From NCBI RefSeq assembly GCF_028069655.1, contig NZ_JAMCOS010000001.1, forward strand, positions 464,001 through 528,000: DNA of 64,000 bases, in the 5' to 3' direction. This DNA is from Acidovorax sp. NCPPB 4044 (lineage in GTDB: Bacteria > Pseudomonadota > Gammaproteobacteria > Burkholderiales > Burkholderiaceae_C). Positions 44,945 to 54,128 of the stretch are shown piece after piece. Position numbers and translations under genes: made by a program. Within the stretch, counting starts at the first letter, position 1, and each line of letters begins with the position of its first letter. Below the pieces are notes generated by a model. It searched no databases. It worked only from the letters and a program-made list of their open reading frames with translations, and was not told the DNA's origin.

Positions 44945-45853
44945 ATGCCCGCACCCCTCTCCGCTCCCCCGCCCGGCGCTGCTGCTGCCGCAGCCGCCGG
45001 GCCCTGGATCGACACGCACTGCCACCTCGACGAGTTCGAGGCCCATGCGGGCCGCGACCACCAGGACCGCGTGCGCGCCGAGGCCGCGGCGGCGGGCGTG
45101 GCGCACTGCGTGGTGCCGGCCGTCGAGCGGGGCAACTTCGATACTGTGCGCGCGCTCGCGCACCGCCATGGCGACAGCTATGCGCTCGGCATCCACCCGC
45201 TCTTCACCGGCCGCGCGGAGGATGGCGACCTCGATGCGCTCGCGCAGGCGCTGGAGCGGCATGCGCAGGACGCGCGGCTGGTGGCGGTGGGCGAGATCGG
45301 GCTCGACTATTTCGTGCCGGGGCTCGACCCGGCGCGCCAGGAGCATTTCTACCGCGAGCAGCTGCGCCTCGCGCGGCACTGGAAGCTGCCCGTGGTCCTG
45401 CACACGCGGCGCTCGGTGGACAAGGTGCTCAAGGGCCTGCGCGACCTGGGCGCGGTGGGCGGCATCGCCCATGCGTTCAACGGCAGCCTGCAGCAGGCCA
45501 GGGCCTTCGTCGACCTGGGCTTCAGGCTCGGCTTCGGCGGCGCGGTCACCTTCGACCGCGCGCTGCAGTTGCGCCGGCTCGCGGCCGAGCTGCCGCTGGA
45601 CGCCATCGTGCTGGAGACCGATGCGCCCGACATCCCGCCGCACTGGCTCTACGTCACCGCCGCCGAGCGCGAGGCCGGCGCCCCGCCCGCGCGCAACACG
45701 CCGGGCGAGCTGCCGCGCATCGCGCAGGTGGTGGCCGGGCTGCGCGGCATGGCGGTGGAGGACCTGGGCCGCGCCGCGCACGCGAATTCGCTCGCGGCAC
45801 TGCCGCGCCTGGCGGGGCTGGTGCCCGGGCCGGACGGGGAGAGTTCAGCATGA
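44945..45853 (+). CDS. TatD-family metal-dependent deoxyribonuclease
   Basis: 302 residues. TIM-barrel metallohydrolase: IDTHCHLDEFEAH supplies the first two metal histidines, VGEIGLDYF the bridging Glu, PVVLHTRRSVD and GIAHAFNGS further histidines, and LETDAPDIPP the final Asp. TatD nucleases have 3'-5' exonuclease activity. ATG 44945 is the first start before the conserved N-terminus; a long Ala/Pro run precedes the fold. The repeat copy E begins at its stop codon. Confidence 0.9.
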   Translation: MPAPLSAPPPGAAAAAAAGPWIDTHCHLDEFEAHAGRDHQDRVRAEAAAAGVAHCVVPAVERGNFDTVRALAHRHGDSYALGIHPLFTGRAEDGDLDALAQALERHAQDARLVAVGEIGLDYFVPGLDPARQEHFYREQLRLARHWKLPVVLHTRRSVDKVLKGLRDLGAVGGIAHAFNGSLQQARAFVDLGFRLGFGGAVTFDRALQLRRLAAELPLDAIVLETDAPDIPPHWLYVTAAEREAGAPPARNTPGELPRIAQVVAGLRGMAVEDLGRAAHANSLAALPRLAGLVPGPDGESSA

Positions 45854-45904
45854 AATATGCTTCATGCCGGCGTATTCATTGAAAAGATTGCTACGATATT
45901 GATA
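45852..45904 (+). repeat. dispersed intergenic repeat, copy E (diverged hairpin)
   Basis: GAAATATGCTTCATGCCGGCG and TATTCATTGAAAAGATTGCTA match the consensus, but the second hairpin arm is decayed. The first bases overlap the tatD-family gene's TGA stop. Confidence 0.7.
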
Positions 45905-45950
45905 GTGCGGCGCCGTGCGTGGCGCCCCTCCTGTTTTTCTCCCCCATCGC

Positions 45951-46532
45951 ATGCCATCCTCCGCCGACATGACCCCCGACGCTCCCGGCACCGCCGCGCC
46001 CGCCCGCCTCGTCGGGCTGGCGCCGCTCGTCTCGGAGCGCACGGTGGTGCTGGTGCTGGGCAGCTTTCCCGGCGTGGCCTCGCTGCGCGCGGGGCAGTAC
46101 TACGGGCACCCGCAGAACCATTTCTGGCCCATCCTGCAGGCGCTCTGGCCGCAGCACCCGCTGCCCGGCCGCGACCGCTACCCCGAGCGCTGCGCGTGGC
46201 TGCTGGCGCGCGGCCTGGGGCTGTGGGACGTCTACGCCGCCTGCGAGCGCGAGGGCAGCCTGGACACCCGCATCCGCAACGCGGCCGTGAACGATTTCGC
46301 CGCGCTGCGCGCGCGCTGCCCGCGCCTTTCGGCCATCGCCCACAATGGCGGCGAGAGCTTCAAGCATGCGCGCGCCGTGCGCACGGCGCTGGACCTGCCG
46401 GCCGGGCTGGAGGACGGCCCCGTGCCCTCGCTGCGGCTGCCCTCCACCAGCCCCGCGAACGCCTCGTGGAGCTTCGAGCGCAAGCGCGCCGCCTGGGCCG
46501 CGGCCTTCGCCCCCTTTGGATTGATCGACTGA
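45951..46532 (+). CDS. uracil/deoxyinosine DNA glycosylase-like protein
   Basis: 193 residues. The N-terminal VLVLGSFPGVASLRAGQYYGHPQNHFWPIL is the signature of the UDG-superfamily group that includes deoxyinosine DNA glycosylases, and RLPSTSPANASWSFERK is the C-terminal substrate-binding loop. It probably excises deaminated bases from DNA in base-excision repair. Start ATG 45951 gives a 25-residue leader before the fold. The stop is directly followed by the ATG of the next gene. Confidence 0.85.
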   Translation: MPSSADMTPDAPGTAAPARLVGLAPLVSERTVVLVLGSFPGVASLRAGQYYGHPQNHFWPILQALWPQHPLPGRDRYPERCAWLLARGLGLWDVYAACEREGSLDTRIRNAAVNDFAALRARCPRLSAIAHNGGESFKHARAVRTALDLPAGLEDGPVPSLRLPSTSPANASWSFERKRAAWAAAFAPFGLID

Positions 46533-47297
46533 ATGACCACCCGCAAGAAAGCCGCAGCCGCCGAGCTGCCCGAAGTCAGCGTTTCCGATGATGGCGACGT
46601 GCGCCACCTGCACCTGGGCACGCCCTGGATCCAGGGCTCCATGCGCATCGGCGAGCCGTTCGAGATCGAGCTGGAGTACGTGCAGCGCATGATGGCGTGG
46701 CTGCTCTTCGTGGAGCCAGCCAGCGTGGGCAAGCGCCACGCCATGCAGCTGGGCCTGGGCGCCGGCGCCATCACCAAGTTCTGCCACAAGAAGCTGCGCA
46801 TGTGCTGCACGGCCATCGAGCTGAACCCGCAGGTGCATGCCGTGTGCCGCGCCTGGTTCAAGCTGCCGCCCGACGGGCCGAAGCTGCGCGTGGTGCTTGC
46901 CGATGCCGCCCAGGAGATCCGCAAGCCCGAGTGGCACGGCACCGTGGATGCGCTGGCCGTCGATCTCTACGACCACGAGGCCGCGGCGCCGGTGCTCGAC
47001 AGCGCCGAGTTCTATGCCGACTGCCGCGCGCTGCTCACCGAGGACGGCGCGATGACCGTCAACCTCTTCGGCCGCTCGTCCAGCTACGAGCGCAGCCTGG
47101 CGCGCATGGCCGAGGCCTTCGGGGCCGATGCGCTCTGGGCCTTCAAGCCCACGCGCGAGGGCAACACCGTGGTGCTGGCACAGCGCACGCCCCAGCGGCC
47201 CCGCCGCGCCGACCTGCTGGCCCGCGCCGAGGCCGTGCAGGCCCGCTGGGACCTGCCCGCGGCCAAGTGGCCGCGTGTCTTCAAGCCTGTCGATTGA
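46533..47297 (+). CDS. spermidine synthase-like (methyltransferase-fold) protein
   Basis: 254 residues. The polyamine-synthase fold is suggested by HLGTPWIQGSMRI, YVQRMMAWLLF, QLGLGAGAITKFCHKKL (nucleotide-binding loop), TAIELNPQVHAVCRAWF and DALAVDLYDHEAAAP. In true spermidine synthases a GGGDG loop and paired aspartates bind the substrates; here the loop is GLGAGA, so the substrate may differ. It starts immediately after the glycosylase stop and probably shares its transcript. Confidence 0.75.
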   Translation: MTTRKKAAAAELPEVSVSDDGDVRHLHLGTPWIQGSMRIGEPFEIELEYVQRMMAWLLFVEPASVGKRHAMQLGLGAGAITKFCHKKLRMCCTAIELNPQVHAVCRAWFKLPPDGPKLRVVLADAAQEIRKPEWHGTVDALAVDLYDHEAAAPVLDSAEFYADCRALLTEDGAMTVNLFGRSSSYERSLARMAEAFGADALWAFKPTREGNTVVLAQRTPQRPRRADLLARAEAVQARWDLPAAKWPRVFKPVD

Positions 47298-47310
47298 GGG
47301 AGTCCCATCC

Positions 47311-49194
47311 ATGAGCCGCAGCCTTCCCCCTTCCCGAGACGGCGCCGGGGCCGCGGCGCCGGAGCCGCCCGCCGGCGTGCAAGCTCCGCAGGCGCCGCAG
47401 GCCGCACGCGGCCCCGCCGGCCCGCTCGACTGGCGCCGCATCGTCGACTGGCTGCGCAGCGACGGCGTCATCTCCGCCGAAGAGGCCGAGCGCACCGTCA
47501 ACCGCTGCTCGCAGGCCGAGAGCCGGCAGCACCCGCTGGTGCGCCTGGCCAGCGTGGCCATGGCGCGCGCCAGCGACGGCAAGCCGCTCGACCTGGAGAG
47601 CCTCACCGAATACCTGGCGGGCCGCTGCGGCCTGGGCTACCTGCGCATCGACCCGCTCAAGGTGGATGTGGGCCGCGTGGCCGACACCATGAGCGCCAGC
47701 TACGCCGAGCGCCACAAGGTGCTGCCCGTGCAGGTCACGCCCAAGGAAGTGGTGGTGGCCACGGCCGAGCCCTTCATCGACGACTGGGTGGCCGAAGTGG
47801 AGCGCCAGGCGCGCCGCGCGGTGCGCCGCGTGGTGGCCAATCCGCAGGACATCCACCGCTACACGGCGGAATTCTTCGCGCTCGCCAAGTCGGTGCGCGC
47901 CGCGCAGAAGGCGGGCGGCGCCAGCGCGGGCAGCAGCTTCGAGCAGCTGGTCGAGCTGGGCCGCAGCAACAAGCAGCTCGACGCCAACGACCAGGGCGTG
48001 GTCAAGGTGGTGGATTGGCTCTGGCAGTACGCCTTCGACCAGCGCGCGAGCGACATCCACCTGGAGCCGCGCCGCGAGCAGGGCGTGATCCGCTTTCGCA
48101 TCGACGGCGTGCTGCACCCGGTCTACCAGATGCCCATGGGCGTGCTGAACGCCATGGTTTCGCGCGTGAAGCTGCTGGGCCGCATGGACGTGGTCGAGAA
48201 GCGCCGCCCGCAGGACGGCCGCATCAAGACCCGCAACCCGCGTGGCGACGAGGTCGAAATGCGCCTCTCCACGCTGCCCACGGCCTTCGGCGAGAAGATG
48301 GTGATGCGGATCTTCGACCCGGACAACGCCGTGAAGGACCTCGACGCCCTGGGTTTCACGCCGCACGACGCGCAGCGCTGGGAGAAGCTCGTGCGGCGCC
48401 CGCACGGCATCATCCTCGTGACGGGGCCCACGGGCTCGGGCAAGACCACCACGCTCTACTCCACGCTCAAGCGCGTGGCCACCGAGGAGGTGAACGTGAG
48501 CACGGTGGAAGACCCGATCGAGATGATCGAGCCCAGCTTCAACCAGACGCAGGTGCAGCCGCAGCTCGACTTCAGCTTCGCGGAAGGCCTGCGCGCGCTC
48601 ATGCGGCAGGACCCGGACATCCTCATGGTGGGCGAGATCCGCGACCTGCAGACGGCCGAGATGGCAGTGCAGGCCGCGCTCACGGGGCACCTCGTGTTCT
48701 CGACCCTGCACACCAACGATGCGCCCTCGACGGTCAGCCGGCTCATGGAGCTGGGCGTGCCGCCCTACCTCATCAACGCCACGCTGCTGGGCGTGCTCGC
48801 GCAGCGCCTGGTGCGCACGCTCTGCCGGCAGTGCCGCCAGCGCGACGAAGCGGCCGACATCGAGCGTCTGGCCGAAGTGGTGCGGCCCTGGAAGATCACC
48901 GGCGGCTACCAGCCCTACAAGCCCGTGGGCTGCGTGGACTGCCGCATGACGGGCTTCCACGGCCGCATGGGGCTCTACGAGCTGCTCACCATGAGCGAGG
49001 CGCTCAAGGACCGCATCAACCAGTCGCCCTCCATCGACGCGCTGCGCCGCCAGGCCGTGCAGGACGGCATGCGCCCGCTGCGCCTGGCGGGCGCGCTGCG
49101 CGTGGCCGAGGGCGTGACCACGCTGGAAGAAGTCATCACCGCCACGCCGCCGCTGGAGTCACGTGACCGGCCGGCCCCGGCGGCCCCGGCCTGA
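47311..49194 (+). CDS. GspE/PilB-type secretion or pilus ATPase
   Basis: 627 residues. The N-terminal domain (about 40-200) resembles the GspE/PilB N1-N2 domain. The ATPase domain contains Walker A GPTGSGKT at 372-379, the Asp box VSTVEDPIEM, Walker B DILMVGEIRD and the His box LTGHLVFSTLHTNDAPST. Two C-x-x-C pairs (LCRQC and GCVDC) form the zinc-binding tetracysteine element. Such ATPases drive type II secretion or type IV pilus assembly, but no other pilus or secretion gene is next to it, so its partner system is not known. Start ATG 47311 is preceded by GGGAG. Confidence 0.92.
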   Translation: MSRSLPPSRDGAGAAAPEPPAGVQAPQAPQAARGPAGPLDWRRIVDWLRSDGVISAEEAERTVNRCSQAESRQHPLVRLASVAMARASDGKPLDLESLTEYLAGRCGLGYLRIDPLKVDVGRVADTMSASYAERHKVLPVQVTPKEVVVATAEPFIDDWVAEVERQARRAVRRVVANPQDIHRYTAEFFALAKSVRAAQKAGGASAGSSFEQLVELGRSNKQLDANDQGVVKVVDWLWQYAFDQRASDIHLEPRREQGVIRFRIDGVLHPVYQMPMGVLNAMVSRVKLLGRMDVVEKRRPQDGRIKTRNPRGDEVEMRLSTLPTAFGEKMVMRIFDPDNAVKDLDALGFTPHDAQRWEKLVRRPHGIILVTGPTGSGKTTTLYSTLKRVATEEVNVSTVEDPIEMIEPSFNQTQVQPQLDFSFAEGLRALMRQDPDILMVGEIRDLQTAEMAVQAALTGHLVFSTLHTNDAPSTVSRLMELGVPPYLINATLLGVLAQRLVRTLCRQCRQRDEAADIERLAEVVRPWKITGGYQPYKPVGCVDCRMTGFHGRMGLYELLTMSEALKDRINQSPSIDALRRQAVQDGMRPLRLAGALRVAEGVTTLEEVITATPPLESRDRPAPAAPA

Positions 49195-49352
49195 CCGCCG
49201 CGTTCCGGTCCGCGAAAACCCGCAAAAGCGCGCAGGCGCCCCCGCTGTGCGCCTTGCGGTTTTCCCTAGGTGCCCGATAGGTGGTATCCACATCGCCTTC
49301 CCAAGGGCGTGATTGCACAATCGCCCGTCAACTTCGTGTAAGGAGTGGTTTC

Positions 49353-49844
49353 GTGAAAATCAAGAGCCAGAAAGATTTCTTTTCAGGCCTCATGTTCATG
49401 GGGGTGGGAGTCGCCTTTGCGGTCGGCGCCACCAACTACAGCATCGGTAGCGGTGCCCGCATGGGCCCGGGTTATTTCCCTCTGATCCTGGGCATCCTGC
49501 TCGCGGTCCTGGGTGCAGCCGTCATGTTCTACGCCACCGTGGTGGAGAGCGGCAACGACGGCGACAAGATCGGAAAGTGGGCCTGGAAGCCGCTGTTCTT
49601 CATCCTGGCATCCAACTTCGCGTTCGGCGTGCTGCTGGCGGGCCTGCCGACCTTCGGCGTGCCGGCCATGGGCCTGATCGTCGCCATCTACGCGCTCGTG
49701 TTCATCGCGAGCCTGGCGGGCGACACGTTCAACGCCAAGGAAGTGTTCATCCTCGCCACCATCCTGGCGGTGGGCAGCTATGTGGCTTTCGTGTGGGCGC
49801 TGAAACTGCAGTTCCCCGTGTGGCCGAGCTTCATTTCGGGTTAA
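49353..49844 (+). CDS. tctB: tripartite tricarboxylate transporter, small subunit TctB
   Basis: 163 residues from GTG 49353 with AAGGAG 7 bp upstream. Four hydrophobic segments (LMFMGVGVAFAVGATNYSIG; YFPLILGILLAVLGAAVMFYA; PLFFILASNFAFGVLLAGLP; MGLIVAIYALVFIASLAG). Typical TctB start with GSGARMGPGYFPLILG. Partner of TctA in a citrate/tricarboxylate-type importer driven by ion gradients. The 5' flank (49195-49352) holds no gene. Confidence 0.92.
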   Translation: MKIKSQKDFFSGLMFMGVGVAFAVGATNYSIGSGARMGPGYFPLILGILLAVLGAAVMFYATVVESGNDGDKIGKWAWKPLFFILASNFAFGVLLAGLPTFGVPAMGLIVAIYALVFIASLAGDTFNAKEVFILATILAVGSYVAFVWALKLQFPVWPSFISG

Positions 49845-49862
49845 GCAGAGGCATCGAACACC

Positions 49863-51374
49863 ATGGAATTGTTTGACAACCTGGCGACCGGCTTCGGCGT
49901 CGCCTTCACCTTCCAGAACCTCATCTACTGCCTGATCGGCTGTATCCTGGGGACCCTCATCGGCGTGCTGCCCGGCATCGGCCCCGTGGCCACCATCGCC
50001 ATGCTGCTGCCGGCCACCTACGCGCTGCCCCCGGTGGCCGCGCTCATCATGCTGGCGGGCATCTACTACGGCGCGCAGTACGGCGGATCGACCACCGCCA
50101 TCCTGGTGAACCTGCCGGGCGAGTCATCCTCGGTGGTGACCGTGATCGACGGCTACCAGATGGCGCGCAAGGGCCGTGCCGGGCCCGCGCTGGCAGCCGC
50201 CGGCCTGGGTTCGTTCTTCGCCGGTTGCGTGGGCACGCTGATCCTGGCGGCCTTCGCGCCCCCGCTGACCGAAGTGGCCTTCAAGTTCGGCCCTGCCGAA
50301 TACCTGTCCCTGATGGTGCTGGGCCTGATCGGCGCCGTGGTGCTGGCCTCGGGCTCGCTGCTCAAGGCCGTGTCCATGATCGTGCTGGGCCTGCTGCTCG
50401 GCCTGGTCGGCACCGACGTGAACTCGGGCGTGGCCCGCTACAGCTTCGACATCCCCGAACTGACCGACGGCATCAACTTCGTCGTGATCGCCATGGGTGT
50501 GTTCGGCTACGGTGAAATCATCGCCAACCTGTCCAAGCCCGAGGACGACCGCGAGGTGTTCACGGCCAAGGTGCAGGGCCTGTTCCCCACCAAGGAAGAC
50601 TTCAAGCGCATGATCCCCGCCGTGCTGCGCGGCACGTCGCTGGGCGCTGCGCTCGGCATCCTGCCCGGTGGCGGCGCGCTGCTGGCGGCCTTCGCGGCCT
50701 ACACGATCGAGAAGAAGACCAAGCTGAAGCCGGGCGAAGTGCCCTTCGGCAAGGGCAACATCCGCGGCGTGGCGGCTCCCGAGTCGGCCAACAACGCCGG
50801 TGCGCAGACCTCCTTCATCCCGCTGCTGACGCTGGGCATTCCGCCCAACGCCGTGATGGCGCTGATGGTGGGTGCCATGACGATCCACAACATCCAGCCC
50901 GGCCCGCAGGTGATGACCAGCAACCCCGAGCTGTTCTGGGGCCTGATCGCCTCGATGTGGATCGGCAACGCGATGCTGATCATCCTGAACCTGCCGTTGA
51001 TCGGCATGTGGATCAAGCTGCTCACCGTGCCCTACCGCTGGCTGTTCCCCTCCATCGTGCTGTTCTGCGCGGTGGGCGTGTACGGCACCAACAACAACAC
51101 GTTCGACGTGTGGCTGGTCGGCATCTTCGGCTTCGTGGGCTATGTGTTCCACAAGCTGGGCACCGAACCCGCACCGCTGCTGCTGGGCTTCATCCTGGGG
51201 CCGATGATGGAAGAGAACCTGCGCCGTGCGCTGCTGCTGTCGCGCGGCGACTGGAGCGTGTTCGTCACGCGTCCGATCTCCGCCGGCCTCCTGGTGGCCG
51301 CCGTGCTGCTGCTGATCGTCGTGCTGCTGCCGGCCGTGAGCAAGAAGCGCGAAGAGGCCTTCGTCGAGGACTGA
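49863..51374 (+). CDS. tctA: tripartite tricarboxylate transporter, large subunit TctA
   Basis: 503 residues, about twelve helices. The family motif LGTLIGVLPGIGPVATIAML and the duplicated ILPGGGALLAAFAAY, together with YYGAQYGGSTTAILVNLPGE and AAPESANNAGAQTSFIPLLTLGIPPNAVMA, are diagnostic. It forms the membrane channel of the TTT importer. The periplasmic binding protein TctC that normally accompanies it is not found nearby, so it must come from another locus. It ends 16 bp before a strong terminator. Confidence 0.95.
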   Translation: MELFDNLATGFGVAFTFQNLIYCLIGCILGTLIGVLPGIGPVATIAMLLPATYALPPVAALIMLAGIYYGAQYGGSTTAILVNLPGESSSVVTVIDGYQMARKGRAGPALAAAGLGSFFAGCVGTLILAAFAPPLTEVAFKFGPAEYLSLMVLGLIGAVVLASGSLLKAVSMIVLGLLLGLVGTDVNSGVARYSFDIPELTDGINFVVIAMGVFGYGEIIANLSKPEDDREVFTAKVQGLFPTKEDFKRMIPAVLRGTSLGAALGILPGGGALLAAFAAYTIEKKTKLKPGEVPFGKGNIRGVAAPESANNAGAQTSFIPLLTLGIPPNAVMALMVGAMTIHNIQPGPQVMTSNPELFWGLIASMWIGNAMLIILNLPLIGMWIKLLTVPYRWLFPSIVLFCAVGVYGTNNNTFDVWLVGIFGFVGYVFHKLGTEPAPLLLGFILGPMMEENLRRALLLSRGDWSVFVTRPISAGLLVAAVLLLIVVLLPAVSKKREEAFVED

Positions 51375-51389
51375 CAGCGCACCACGAAT

Positions 51390-51451
51390 GGGGAGCCACG
51401 GGCTCCCCGCTATTTACGCAGCAAAAGGGCGCCCTGAGGGCGCCCTTTTGC
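51390..51451 (+). terminator. double hairpin, bidirectional terminator after tctA
   Basis: First hairpin: GGGGAGCC (51390-51397) / GGCTCCCC (51401-51408). Second: a perfect 14-bp stem, GCAAAAGGGCGCCC (51421-51434) with TGA loop and its reverse complement (51438-51451), which presents an A run before and a T run after the stem. It works as an intrinsic terminator for tctA and for the minus-strand genes from the right. Confidence 0.9.
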
Positions 51452-51617
51452 TTTGCAGTGTGCGGTCGGCCCCAGCGCGGTCATGCGGGGGCTGCACAGT
51501 TCATCCCTGGCGGACAGGACGGCTGTATGGAGCGTTGGCTCCGGCCAGAGAGGCCGAAGACCCTTGATAACCCCCCCCGCCATGCATGGACCTCTGAGGT
51601 GCCTGCTGCGGCGGGGC

Positions 51618-52442
51618 TCATTGCGTGGAAGCTCCCGGTGCACGGCCGCTGGATTCTTCGGTCGCTGGCTCGTCGGCCTGTCGGTGCGGGTGGGCGGTGG
51701 GGGATTCCTTGGGAGCGGTGCAGCGGGGTGGCTTGCGCGGCACGGTCGGGCGCGGTGCCGGCGTGGCCTGGGGTGGGGTTGGCGTGCACTGTACGAAAAC
51801 CTGGACCGGACCGACCGATGCCGCTGTCGGGGCACCCCCTGCGGCGCCGGCGGGCGTCGCAGGGGGCGTGTTCTTGGGCCGCAGCACGGCTCGGAGAATT
51901 TGCTGCGCTGCATCTTCGGTGATGCGGATGCCAGCCTCCGCGAACTTCTTCGTCAGTTCAGCCGTGCTGGAAACAGCGGCCGTGCCCCCACCGAACAGTG
52001 CGTCCATCAGCTTGATGAACACCTCTGGTGGCACGACCGGCAGGCCGTCTCGTTCAGAGTGCTTTTCATGGGGCGCCGAGCCCGGGCCGGGAGGGGCCAC
52101 CAGCAGCACAGGCGCTGGCGGGGGAGGTGATAACGGGGATTCCCCGTCGATCGTGCGCTGCCTGAGAGTTAACTGTGCCTGGAGATGTGCCAGTGCCGAC
52201 ACCTGTGCCAACTCTTTGCGCACCTTCGAAAAAACCAGCGCGCCAAACATCGACAAGACCGCAAATCCGAAGATGGCGAGCACCCAGAACCTCTTGGACG
52301 CTTGCCTGCGGCTATATGAGCGTTCGTCTTCCTGCCATTTCCTGTCGTAGTAGGCCTGCTCGCGCTGGGCTTCACGCTGTGCCGCAGATTGGCGGTACTG
52401 CTCATCGGGATGGTTTGAACCGTGTGGCTGTGTCTCGTTCAT
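51618..52442 (-). CDS. hypothetical single-pass membrane protein
   Basis: 274 residues, not recognised. A highly charged, Gln/Arg-rich N-terminal helix (QYRQSAAQREAQREQAYYDRKWQEDERS) precedes one membrane helix (FWVLAIFGFAVLSMFGALVF). A Pro-rich linker then leads to a small helical domain (VPPEVFIKLMDALFGGG to EDAAQQILRAVL), and the last ~80 residues are Pro/Thr-rich and probably disordered. It starts 14 bp after the RipA-like gene, with GAGGGGAAAGG in front, so the two are one operon. Codon use is less biased than in the core genes. Function unknown. Confidence 0.6.
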   Translation of the reverse strand: MNETQPHGSNHPDEQYRQSAAQREAQREQAYYDRKWQEDERSYSRRQASKRFWVLAIFGFAVLSMFGALVFSKVRKELAQVSALAHLQAQLTLRQRTIDGESPLSPPPPAPVLLVAPPGPGSAPHEKHSERDGLPVVPPEVFIKLMDALFGGGTAAVSSTAELTKKFAEAGIRITEDAAQQILRAVLRPKNTPPATPAGAAGGAPTAASVGPVQVFVQCTPTPPQATPAPRPTVPRKPPRCTAPKESPTAHPHRQADEPATEESSGRAPGASTQ

Positions 52443-52455
52443 CCTCTTTCCCCTC

Positions 52456-52998
52456 TCAATCCAATGCCCGGATCAGGCCATAGGCGATCAGTCCCAGCCA
52501 GGTCAATCCAAAGGCGATGACCAGGTAAAACATGGACAGCGTCACGGAAGGCTTGGACATGATCTGTTCGTCGATGGCCCGCTCGATACCGACATGCCGG
52601 TTGGCCTGCAAGCTCTCGCGTACCTCGCTCCGAATGGTGCGCCAGTCGGCGGAAAAAAGCGGGATGTCGCTCGCGTACAGCTCTTTCTCGCGCAGCTCGC
52701 TCTCCACCCGCCGGAGGCAGTCTTCCCAACGCTCCTGCCAATACTTGCTGCCCAGGGCCACGCGATACCAAAGGAGGCAAACGACGCTGCCAAGGATGGC
52801 CGTCGGCACCTGCAAGGGGCTTTCTTTCATGTTGAAAAAGCCCACGGCCAGCCCGGAGTTGAGGACGAGAAAATAATTACACCGCTGCCAGAACAGATTG
52901 ATCTCGAGATTGCGGGTTTCCAGGGCGATCTCGTAGAGTTTTGCCGCACTGATGGCTTCTTTTTCCGGTGTAGTGGCACCGGCATATACGTTCTTCAC
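52456..52998 (-). CDS. RipA-family-like membrane protein
   Basis: 180 residues from GTG 52998, chosen because GGGAGGG lies just upstream and a CATAAT box (53033-53028) would start the transcript near 53021; ATG 53016 would lie almost at the transcript start. Segments LYEIALETRNLEINLFWQRCNYFLVLNSGLAVGFF, ILGSVVCLLWYRVALGSKYWQERWE and a C-terminal helix (SMFYLVIAFGLTWLGLIAYGL) give three membrane spans with a charged cytosolic region. I recall this arrangement as that of RipA-like octameric membrane proteins, known from Francisella. Role here is unknown. Confidence 0.55.
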   Translation of the reverse strand: MKNVYAGATTPEKEAISAAKLYEIALETRNLEINLFWQRCNYFLVLNSGLAVGFFNMKESPLQVPTAILGSVVCLLWYRVALGSKYWQERWEDCLRRVESELREKELYASDIPLFSADWRTIRSEVRESLQANRHVGIERAIDEQIMSKPSVTLSMFYLVIAFGLTWLGLIAYGLIRALD

Positions 52999-53027
52999 GT
53001 GTTTCTCCCTCCCCATATTTGGGGCGG

Positions 53028-53033
53028 ATTATG
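53028..53033 (-). promoter_or_regulatory. -10 box for the RipA-like operon
   Basis: CATAAT on the minus strand, with the near-palindrome CCCCAAATATGGGG just downstream at the expected transcript start (53011-53024). No clear -35 was identified. Confidence 0.4.
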
Positions 53034-53195
53034 GCAAGGCAACGCGGCGACACGACGGGGCGCCACGCACATGCGTGTTGTGGGTTCGGGCTGCCATCGC
53101 GGATGGCGGTGCCTGGGTTCCCAGAAGTGGGAACCTCGGCGCTGCGCTGCGTGCGACACTGCCGAATCCTCACAGATCTCCCCGCGCCCTGTTCC

Positions 53196-54128
53196 GTGCC
53201 TCAAGACTCTGCAGTTTCTTCCTCTCGCAAAATCACCACCGGCCTGACCTTTGCCCTCGTGGGCGCCATCGCCTTCAGCGGCAAGGCCATCATCGTCAAG
53301 CTGGCCTACCGCCACGGTGTGGACGCGGTCACGCTGCTCATGTACCGCATGCTCTTCGCCCTGCCGATCTTCGCGGCCATGGGCTGGTGGGCGAGCCGGG
53401 GCAAGGCGCCCCTGTCGCGGCGCGACTGGGCGGGTGTGGTGGGGCTGGGGGTCACGGGCTATTATCTCGCGAGCTTTCTCGACTTCGCCGGCCTGGCCTA
53501 CATCAGCGCCAGCCTGGAGCGGCTCATCCTCTACCTCAACCCCACGCTGGTGGTGCTGCTCGGCTGGGCGCTCTACGGGCGCGGCATCCGCTGGGGCCAG
53601 GTGCTGGGCATGGCGATCAGCTACTGCGGCGTGGTGCTGGTGTTCGGCCACGAGGCCAGCCTGCAGGGCCCGGACGTGGCCTGGGGCGTGCTGCTGGTGT
53701 TCCTCTCGGCCGCGAGCTATGCGGTCTATCTGGTGTACAGCGGCGAAATGGTGAAGCGCATCGGATCGATGCGGCTGGTCGGGCTGGCCACCACCGTGGC
53801 CTGCGTCTGCTGCATCGTGCAGTTCGCGCTGCTGCGCCCGCTCTCGGCGGCCGTGGTGGCGCCGGAAGTGCTCTGGCTGTCCGTGCTCAATGCGGTGCTG
53901 TGCACGGCCGTGCCGGTGCTGCTGGTGATGATGGCGATCGAGCGCATCGGTGCCGGGCTGGCCGCGCAGACCGGCATGGTCGGTCCGCTGTCGACCATCC
54001 TCATGGGGGTGTGGCTGCTGGACGAGGCGTTCACGCTCTGGGTGGCCGCCGGAACGGCCCTGGTGATCGCGGGCATCTTCGTTTTCACCCGCATGGCGGC
54101 GCGGCGCCCCGTGCCCGGGAAACCATAG
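53196..54128 (+). CDS. EamA/DMT-family transporter
   Basis: 310 residues from GTG 53196; no strong ribosome-binding site and no internal ATG before the first helix, so the start is uncertain. Ten hydrophobic helices in two EamA repeats: ITTGLTFALVGAIAFSGKAIIVKLAYR with FLDFAGLAYISASLERLILYLNPTLVVLLGWALYG, and AWGVLLVFLSAASYAVYLVYSG with RIGAGLAAQTGMVGPLSTILMGVWLLDEAF. Members export metabolites or amino acids; the substrate is not predictable. Confidence 0.88.
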   Translation: MPQDSAVSSSRKITTGLTFALVGAIAFSGKAIIVKLAYRHGVDAVTLLMYRMLFALPIFAAMGWWASRGKAPLSRRDWAGVVGLGVTGYYLASFLDFAGLAYISASLERLILYLNPTLVVLLGWALYGRGIRWGQVLGMAISYCGVVLVFGHEASLQGPDVAWGVLLVFLSAASYAVYLVYSGEMVKRIGSMRLVGLATTVACVCCIVQFALLRPLSAAVVAPEVLWLSVLNAVLCTAVPVLLVMMAIERIGAGLAAQTGMVGPLSTILMGVWLLDEAFTLWVAAGTALVIAGIFVFTRMAARRPVPGKP

